A DNA stretch of 64,000 nt, taken from contig NC_012871.2 of assembly GCF_000003195.3 (NCBI RefSeq), positions 4,575,997 to 4,639,996 of the forward strand, in the 5' to 3' direction. The position numbers and the translations under genes were made by a program. This stretch comes from Sorghum bicolor (lineage: Eukaryota > Streptophyta > Magnoliopsida > Poales > Poaceae). The notes below the pieces were generated by a model. That model ran no database searches, was not told the origin of the DNA, and saw only the letters and a list, made by a program, of their open reading frames with translations. Below, one piece after another: positions 56,151 to 64,000 of the stretch (position 1 is the stretch's first letter; each line of letters starts with the position of its first letter).

Positions 56151-57402
56151 GACAAAAAACTCAAAATGGCAGCTATTGTAGGACTGAGCAGCAGCTCATA
56201 ACAGTTTTTCTATGACTCAATTTTATTATTATCATTCTTACGCCAGTACGAGTCTGCCAACTCAACAGAGCAAGGCTCGGCCGCTAGGGAACATGAATCA
56301 GAGAGCAGCAGGTCGTTCATCATTCCACGAAGCATGTGGTGGGGGCGATGACTCGAGAGGAACTAAAGCATCTTTGCCACATTATATTGTTATGAACAGA
56401 ATCCTGCCGATCGGACGATTGCAATAAACCTAGACCAAACTTTTAGAGATGTCTCCAGCAAAACAAAGCGAGCCAACTCATATTACTATTAAGTAGTGAT
56501 CATATGACCATGAGATCAGGAATGACAATCATCATCAGCAAAGCAGCGGCATTATCATCAGCTATCGCCATAGACAAATCAGATAAACATAAACTATATT
56601 CATGAACAAAATAAAACTTGTACCATTAGTGTAGCAACACTAGACAAGGTGTCTCACCTCCTGTTGCGAGGCGGCAAGGTGCCACCGCCGGAAAATGGCC
56701 AGCAAAGTATAAGTGATATCATCGAATGAAATGAAATGCTATTAGCAAAAGAGTAAAAGCTAGTACACAACAAGAACATGCATGCATGATGTATCTGCTT
56801 GCCTGCCGGCTCTTGGCACTACACTGGGTACCAAATCGGCTAGGCAGAGCCATGTGACCACCACAACCCCACATCATTATGATCTAACATGACCATCACC
56901 TTCCAGTTCACAGGCAAACCTTCCCGCCTCAACTAACTCTGGCTGACCACATCAGTTGAACATAAGACAAACAAACAAACAGAGCATGCACACCAAACAC
57001 AATCAAATCTCAAGAATGAGGTACCGACACTACAAGTAAACTAAAAACACTTTTAATTAAGTTCATGGTACATCCGGTACTTAAGGATTACATGCTGATT
57101 TTTTTTTTAGTTTTCCAAAGTTCTGAATAGAATTACATAAGGATGCGACGACAGTCTCGCTGATACCATACATAATTTACATCCAGGTTCCTTAGTAGTA
57201 AAAAAAGGTAGTGGTCTAAGATGAGACGAGAGCTAAACACAACACATCTAGTAGTAGTGGTAAGGACATATAAGATGAGATACCCAACCTACCGTTGTAG
57301 TCAGTCACTACAAAATAGGGCCATTGTGCGATTCTGAGTCGTTGGCATCATCAGTTGTTGTCATGTCATTCATCAGCGACTTGTTTTGTTTCCTGACTGA
57401 AC
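56151..57402 (-). other. 3' flank of the FRIGIDA-like gene
   Basis: No independent gene. Sequence up to roughly 57000 probably includes the 3' untranslated region of the minus-strand gene ending at 57403. Confidence 0.4.
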
Positions 57403-60400
57403 CTACCGGTAGTAAGCCTGGTGGAAGGCAGGAGCCATTCCATTGGTGTAAGCTGCCATCCCATTGCCATAACCGCCATAGGGGGCAGGGTAGCTCATGG
57501 GTGGGGTGGAGTATGGCATGGGAATGCCGACGTTGACACTGGCTACCTCCTCAGCTGGGTAAACATATGGCTCCCTGATCACCGGTGGGCTCCGGTTGCA
57601 GTAGAGGCCATGTCCAACCGGCCTGTCATAGGGGTAAGGGGAGGCTGTGGTGTATGATGGGTGGGACGGGGAGGCTGTGGCGTATGTTGGGTGGGAAGGG
57701 GAGGCTGTGGCATATGCGGTGTGGGAAGGGGAGGTCATGGCGTATGCGGTGTGGGAAGGGGAGGTCGTGGCATATGCGGTGTGGGAAGGGGAGGTCGTGG
57801 CATATGAGGTATGGGAAGGGGAGGTCGTGGCATATGAGGCATGGGAGGGAGACTGGGTAAATGTGGTGGGAGCTGGGAAAGAAGACACACAAGCATTGTT
57901 AGTGAGACGACCTGCCTTGGCAGGAGGCATTGGGCCTCCATTGCTTGCACGGATGCGCTTGGTTGCAGGGCCGCTGCTGCTGCCACTGGTAGCGCTTGAT
58001 GCTGCCTTTTTCTTCTCAGTCTTGGCTTTCTCCAGCTCTTCAAGTTGCTTCCGAAGATCCTCCAGTGAAAACTCAGCTTCTAGGTTATGGTCCTCAACAC
58101 ACTTAATGACAGCTCGCAGTGCAGACTGCTCTTTCTTGTTCGCATTGCTCTGCAGGATAAATAACATCAGATCCCATAGAGTACCATCAAACAAAGAGAC
58201 ATTAAAACAGAGCCAGCCCAACAAGGAGGTGATAGATAACTAAAACTATATGTAGCTAAAAGAGGATAATAGCACTAGGCACATAAATAAAACTCAAAAT
58301 TCAATCCTGTGTTCAAGAGATACTTTTTCTTTTGTTGAATGGGGAGCAGGAGCACCGCTCTTTCAATTAAGAAATTCAAGAGATACTTTAGAATTGCTGT
58401 TATATTTATACGAACCCCTGATTGGCCACTGCTAGTGCTTGAATTATCTGAAGCAGCGGTTGATGTCTTCTTAGAGTCTTCCAGGTAGGACTTCAAAAGA
58501 GGAACTGGAGGGAACTTCTCCTGAAGCCCAGCCTCGTAAGCGAAATTCACAGCATCAAGCTGCTGCCTCTTAGCAATTAGTTCCTCAATGATATCTGCAA
58601 AAGAAAACATATTAACATGTAGTGACTAATCTGCTTAAGTCTGAACGAGACCGTGAAAGGTTATCTGTCACTCAGGAAACACACAAATATATGACCAAGA
58701 AATAGAAATTGTCCACACAAAGGCATCAGCCATGCAGCAGTGAAGGTGTACACTGGAAGGCAAAACCAAACTGCCATGAACTTGGCAGCAAAAAGGCATG
58801 AAATTGTCGGTGTTGTAGCAGCATAGTTTATTTATAACAAGATAATGTAGCAGTTTCCCTTGGAATTTGGAATAGAAAACAAGGCTGTTTGGCACTTCCT
58901 AGCATTGCAGTGAGGTATGTGCAGCATTGGAACAAGAGAGTCCAGAAACTTGCTGTTAACGACACTGCAACACTGAATTGCCTTTCACTCTAAGGCAACG
59001 TACTGTAGACACAAGAATCTGACGACATCTAAAGGCTAAAGCAATGGCCCCCAAGACAAGCGCATGATGGCCATCATGTACAGAAGACACAGTTATCCTG
59101 AGCACTTGATAAAACACTAGACCACCTTTTCTAGCACATGGCTATGACAGAGACCACCCAGGGGGCTCGCTCTAAAAGGACATACTCCAATCTAATCATA
59201 CCACTACTATCATACCCTTGCAGTAATTAACAGTGGAAAATAAAGAAGGAACTTTTCAATTCATTTTTGCCTGAGTGATTTCCTTTTTACCCTCCTCCAG
59301 AGCCTATTGAAATGCTGCTGCTGCTGCTGCTGCTCTGATCCACAATTAATAAAGTAAAGATGGCTGCCACTTAATCCTAATGGCGATTCAATGCTAGATC
59401 TAGGACAATTTACACACACTGCACACTTGGTTATCCCCAAAATCAACCATCTGAACCCCAAAGCTTCACCCCACATCAGCACTTGGCGCACAAGCACATA
59501 CCCCTCAAAGAACTATGGTAGTGCCCAAAAAAAAATCTGTGCAACAAAACAGAGCAAGAATGCAGGCAGCAGCAAGCAGGAAACAAGCGTATGTATATAC
59601 CAGCCATTTCTTCCTCGAGGCCGAGTGTAAGCGCGAGCCGTGGCATCTGCCGGCGCCAAGAGAAGCTGACGACAATCCTACGGTACAGCGGCCTGTCCTC
59701 CCTCTCCGCGACGGCAAACGTGGCGACGTGCTGCAGGAACGCGTGCGCGTCGGGCGGCTTAGCCCCCTCCACGCCTCCCTTCTTCTCGACAGCCTCCTTC
59801 CACTCCCTTGCCATGCCCCTCGCGCGCTCGCGCGCCGCGCGCGGGACGAGCGGGCGCGCGGCGCCGATGTCCGGGTCCGGGTCCGCCAGCGCCGGCACGG
59901 CGGCCTCGAGGATGAGCACGCACGCCCACGCCAGGTCGGCCGGGTTCCGCGGCACCTCGCGGCGGTCGACGGGGAAGACGTCGGCGACCGCGTCCATGAC
60001 GAACTTGGCCGGATCCACGCAGAGCTTGAGCGCCGCGGGCATCTCGGACCGCAGCGCGTCCGCCTCCTTGCGGTGGGTCACGACGTAGCCCAGGAACGCG
60101 GACGAGTCCATCCGCAAGCACAGCGCGCGCAGGCTCTCGGCGAGGCCTTCCTCCGAGGCAGCGGAGTCGGACGGTGTCGGGGCCGGGGCCGCCGCCGCCT
60201 CCTTGGAGATGGAGTGGAGGTGGTCGAGCGCGCGTGAGACGGAGGTGTCGACGGAGGCCTCGCGGCGGTGGAGCGAGTCGAGCGCGCGGTGGGTGCGGGC
60301 GTCGAAGGCCCTGCGGCGGACGCGGAGCTGCTCGGAGCGGGCCGCGAGCCCGCGCTCGAGCGAGCCGAAGTGGTCGGCCAGCTGCTGGTAGAGGCGCGTG

Positions 60401-60531
60401 CAGGTGGCGAGCAGCTGCTGCTGCCGCTCCAGCTCCGCGAAGCCCGCGCTGACCATGTCCCCCGTGACCGGCCCGCCGCCGTCCTCCCCGCCCTTACTCC
60501 CCTTCGCGGCCGCGGCCGCCGGCGAGGCCAT
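57403..60531 (-). CDS. FRIGIDA-like protein, FRL4 type (3 exons)
   Basis: Exons on the minus strand: 60531-59601, 58594-58416 and 58149-57403, with GT..AG introns and matching phases, for 618 residues. Residues about 28-105 are a coiled coil (ELERQQQLLATCTRLYQQLA...). The FRIGIDA domain starts near EEGLAESLRALCLRMDSSAF (about 128), passes LACVDP-like and DVFPVDRREV segments, and continues into exon 2 (IIEELIAKRQQLDAVNFAYE, FPPVPLLKSYL) and exon 3 (KEQSALRAVIKCVEDHNLE). The conserved KRIRASNGGPMPPAKAGR box follows, then seven SPSHxxYAT-type decapeptides and a Pro/Tyr-rich tail. The order fits Arabidopsis FRL4A/FRL4B. These nuclear scaffold-type proteins are related to FRIGIDA, which promotes FLC expression; what FRL4 proteins do in grasses is unclear. 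The start at 60531 is the first ATG in frame. Confidence 0.93.
57649..57858 (-). repeat. 30-bp coding minisatellite (seven decapeptides) in the FRIGIDA-like gene
   Basis: Seven consecutive 30-bp units encode SPSH-[AT/P]-[S/A/T]-Y-[A/T]-[T/M]-[T/A]. The plus strand shows the repeating GGTGTGGGAAGGGGAGGTCG block. The unit length is a multiple of three, so copy changes keep the frame. Confidence 0.95.
59311..59335. repeat. CTG microsatellite in FRIGIDA-like intron 1
   Basis: About eight uninterrupted CTG/TGC units within intron 1 (59600-58595). Confidence 0.9.
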
Positions 60532-60897
60532 GCGGGGCCCGCCCACCCGCGGAAAACCCTAGCCGCCGCTGCCGAGCCGCTCCTCTCCTTTCTCCCTCGA
60601 TCCGCGAAACCCTAGCCGAAATTCCCCTCGAGGCGAGGGGAGGCGTGGGTGGAATGGATGGAGGGGAAAGCGAAGGGGAGGAAGGGGGGGGGGGTGTCGG
60701 GGTGAATAAAGAGGTGGGTGGGTGGGGTGGGGTGGGGAGGGGAGGGCAGCGGGGCCAACCGTGGCGTGACGCGTGGCGGCCGCGGCAACTGTAAAGTGGG
60801 CCGCGGGAAGGAGGTGGGTGGGTCGGGGGCGGGCGGGCGGGCGGCCCCCGTGGTTATTACGCCTACGCGGGGAGCGAGCGGGGTCGTGTCCCTGTGA
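60532..60897 (-). promoter_or_regulatory. 5' leader and proximal promoter of the FRIGIDA-like gene
   Basis: GC-rich, with AAACCCTAGCC words (60557 and 60606) on the plus strand near the likely leader and a CTTTATTC TATA-like site on the minus strand near 60706. It contains G-runs (60687-60698) and TGGGGTGGGGTGG tracts. Confidence 0.4.
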
Positions 60898-63869
60898 GGC
60901 CTTCTTTGGCAGCCCAGAATCCCGCAGGGATCCCGGCCTTTTCCATGGGCTAATCAGGCCCGTGCCAGCCTCCTCCGGGCCAAAATTATGCACCATTTGG
61001 CAGCCCACGAAGTCGAGGAATGCGGCCCGCTTCCCTGTATTTTACTCGGGGAACAAATCCACGACCCTTTTGTCCGGGAGAGTTTCCCCGTGCACTCGCG
61101 AGCCGCCCGACTCCTTCCTCTCGCAACACCGCCGCCGCTCGCCCAGGCTCCACCGCGGCTTGCCCAGGCTCCGCCGCGGCTCGCCCAAGCTCCGCCGCCG
61201 GTCTCCATCCGGGAGAGCTTCACGTCGAGTCGCATCCACCCCATCATCCCTTCAACGACGCCCCGACATCCCATTTCCTCCTTCCGTCCGTTCTCCGCCG
61301 GCGACCTCCCTCCCTCCCTCCTTCCGTCCGTTCCGTCTCGGGTGAGTAGTCTACACGCACCGCACCGGATCCATTTCCGGCCGGATCCGCCATCCATTTT
61401 GGTTGGTCCCGCGCCAGTCAATCGGCGGATGCGATTTGAATCTCATCATGGCCGGATCTACGCCACCTTGCCGCTGCTTTGTTTGTCTTCCCCGACGGCA
61501 GCTCAGACCCTCCTTACCTGACCCTCTCCTTTCTCCTTTTCAGTCAGGCCTTCCTCTGTATCACCAGTGAAGCAAAGGATTGGAGGCTACTCCATCCAGG
61601 GCAGCAAGGTAACCCAGCTTCTTCTGTATCTGTCTATGCTATATGCTATGCTCTAGGTTGGGATTAGTTCCGAGCTATCTCGAATGAAATCAAAAGAAAG
61701 GGATACACTGAGAAGTATATATCTAGTTTATGTAAAAAGGCGTGTATTAGAAACCCTTTCTTATTTCTAGACAGAGACTCTAGCCCTGATATTCTTGCAA
61801 TCAAGTAAACATGCCTGTTGTCTTTCTTTTTTGATGAATGAATGCATGGATACATATAAGCTACTTGTTACCCTCCAAGATTCAGACTCTTGTCCCATGT
61901 ATGCTTGCTGCTGTTCTGAAATTGCTACTAGTTCAACTGTTCAAAATCTGAACCTTGTGAACCATTCAAAACCAACAAGTGGTCTAAGTTTTTATAATAC
62001 TTGTGTCTTTCATCGATGGTATTAGTCAGTCCCAAATGATTAATAGCTAATACTTGTGTCTTTCCATGTGATGATAAGTCTGAACCAATCTTTGTGCTTC
62101 ACGGGCTCAATTTTTGTATTTTTTTTGGAAAAAAACATTGGATGCTTTGTCTACTTTTAGTTTTGATCGACTGTGCAATATAGCAGCAGCAGACATAGGT
62201 TTTAGAAGTCCCAAAATCTCATGGATATTGTTTTTGCCTCTGCTTCTATTTTCAAGGAAAGATGTTGTCATTAGGATTTTTTGTAAAAAAGGCCAAACTA
62301 GTTGAGACATGCCCAGCTACTGCCACTTACTGTTGTTTACAGAGCCTGTTTAGTTGTACATGTGCTTACAATTTCTACAATGTGCTTACAGTTTCTACAG
62401 AGGCTACGACTTCAGCTTCACCTTCCTGTTCCTGTTCACCTCCATCCTTGTGCTCCTAGTGTACATCACCATCTAGGTTCGCTGCCTGTCTTCCTTTCTC
62501 TTTATTTTAGAGCATATATGAAACCTGGAAAGGTTTACTATCTGTCTATCTGTCTATTTTTTGAGTATCCACTTATGTTTCTGTATCTTTGTCTAGTGCG
62601 TTGTTTCTGTAAATGCCTAAAAATATACTACTCCTATTTCAGTAATAAAAACATGCAAACCCCGGTGTATCTTCTGTCATCTCCTGTTAAGAAGCCAATG
62701 TTCGATGCAGTTTATTATTTGCAGTTTATTTAGAAGGTTTTGCTGAAAATAGAATGCAATTTATTTAAAAGAAACATATTGTTTCAGTTATTATTTGCAG
62801 TTTATTTAGAAGGTTTATTTAAAAGGGCATATTGTTTCAGTTCAGTGGATGCACTGGTTCTAGCTAGCTACATTGTTTATATAGGTTGGCCCTCAATGTT
62901 TTATTTACTTTCTTAGACATTTAGCAATTAGAATTTGCAAGATTCTTCTATCTAATTAAAAATGGTAAGGTTGTTTCCAGTGTGCTAGTTATCTGTCATA
63001 TGTGCATGCAACACCCATAGCTAGCTGTTACTCTATGGTGCTCTTCACAGTAGACTGGCTCTGTTCATGCAAAATAATACTAGTGATGCTCTTCACAGTA
63101 GATGACGAGTTTATTTTTGTCTAGTCTTTCATTCAGAAAAAGTCTCTTTCAGTTAGATATATGCTATCTTTCAGTCAGAAAATTATGTTGGTTCTGTTTT
63201 GTGTGTCTTAGCTGCTAATGTTTGTCCTTTGTTTATTTGCAGTGCTCTTTGTGGAGGAAGTGTTGTATGATTTGAGAAGAAAAATGTTTTGCTAGCTGTA
63301 GTGCCTATGTGAGAAGCTCATGGAAAGGAGTTTTTTTTTCTCAAACACTACCCATGAAAAAGAGTTAAACCATATATTTTTTAATTATGTCTTAGATATC
63401 TAGATGGTGACCATCTGTGATTTGGTGAAGAATGGATTGGCTGAGTTAAGTTTGCCACTTGGAACTAATTTTATATGTATTGGACTACATCAAATAATTA
63501 GTATTGTGATTTTCCATGCATTATGCTCATGAAAAGTGCTCGGCATTGATATGAGGTTATTTCTCTATATTATTAAAAAATTTCAGTTTTTTCTTTATTT
63601 TCAAGACATTGTTTTCAGTTTTATTGCCGTACTTTGGCAGAAGTTCTCAGTTTTTTTAAAAGAAACAGTGCATACTTTCATACAAGTGTTGTTGTGCAGA
63701 CAGTTCACGTTTTCCTTGCTCAGGGCAATCTATTGCCAAACAACGTCAGGGAAAACTCCGCACCTGTGGAAGTCTGCCCTGGGAAGATGGGGGAATGAGG
63801 TGTTCAAAATATTTCCACGCGTAGGACTAGATTCCCAGGGAAAACTCCCCTGTGCTGCCAAAGTAGGCC
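60898..63869. mobile_element. Candidate 2.97-kb terminal-inverted-repeat element (PIF/Harbinger-like)
   Basis: Left end GGCCTTCTTTGGCAGCCCAG and right end (reverse complement) GGCCTACTTTGGCAGCACAG match at 18 of 20 bases. TGA lies on both sides (60895-60897 and 63870-63872). Subterminal TTTGGCA words recur at both ends. No transposase was seen. The interior has a CT-rich, intron-like layout (donors at about 61341 and 61608, acceptor at 63241) that may be a non-coding transcript or captured host sequence. Confidence 0.55.
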
Positions 63870-64000
63870 TGAGTGGGACAGGGGCGTCGGTGGGGATAAG
63901 GTGTCAGCGGGTGGTGGTTGGGGGACGGCGGGGAAAGCTGGCTGGGCTGCGCTGCGCTGCTCCCGGAGTGGGCTGGTGGCGGGCAGGGGCCGTGTGGCGT

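Noticed and set aside
59515..60615. Plus-strand frames opposite FRIGIDA-like exon 1
   Set aside because: Antisense shadows with Arg/Gly-rich translations.

Overview
This window is nuclear DNA from a grass, most likely an Andropogoneae species such as Sorghum. The main clues are intron-containing plant genes with very GC-rich 5' ends, many Stowaway and Tourist-type MITEs with grass-type termini (CTCCCTCC and GGCCTTGTTTAG), and nested LTR retrotransposons. I saw no prokaryotic genes, CRISPR arrays, rRNA or tRNA genes.

Layout. 1-4058 is the 5' part of a minus-strand Ty3/gypsy element (LTR, primer-binding site, gag-protease, start of RT). 4059-9360 holds a small two-exon candidate gene, several MITEs, and a decayed copia-type gag split by a solo LTR with a 5-bp target duplication. 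9361-14058 is intergenic and contains a broken exon-1 fragment of a yellow-stripe-like (YSL) transporter gene. 14059-16662 (-) is an intronless PPR gene of the EMB175 type. 18135-18896 (-) is a small two-exon membrane-protein gene that appears frameshifted. 19000-23300 is repeat-rich: an interspersed grass repeat, a Helitron-like 3' end and a degenerate tandem array. 24380 (+) begins a small uncharacterised gene. 26300-29050 holds a second copy of the interspersed repeat and a 438-bp Stowaway-like element. 31507-31581 (-) is a possible first exon of an unidentified gene.

35434-40773 (+) is a nine-exon plastid-type folate-biopterin transporter gene (FBT1). About 500 bp downstream lies a complete young 1958-bp non-autonomous LTR element (TR-GAG type), 41276-43233. 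43240-50490 is MITE- and SINE-rich. 50503-51036 (+) is a single-exon HSP20-like protein gene. 51000-57400 is again MITE-rich and includes a 142-bp TA microsatellite grown inside a Stowaway element. 57403-60531 (-) is a three-exon FRIGIDA-like gene carrying a decapeptide-coding minisatellite. 60898-63869, just upstream of that gene, looks like a roughly 3-kb terminal-inverted-repeat element with a TGA target duplication.

The host genes are unrelated housekeeping or regulatory genes (plastid RNA metabolism, folate transport, chaperone-like, FRIGIDA-like) and form no operon or cluster. I did not find a convincing new multi-gene system. The most notable items are the TR-GAG element with IQ-like repeats, the 3-kb TIR element, the degenerate tandem array at 22.2-23.3 kb, the catalytically altered DYW domain, and several precise insertion footprints.
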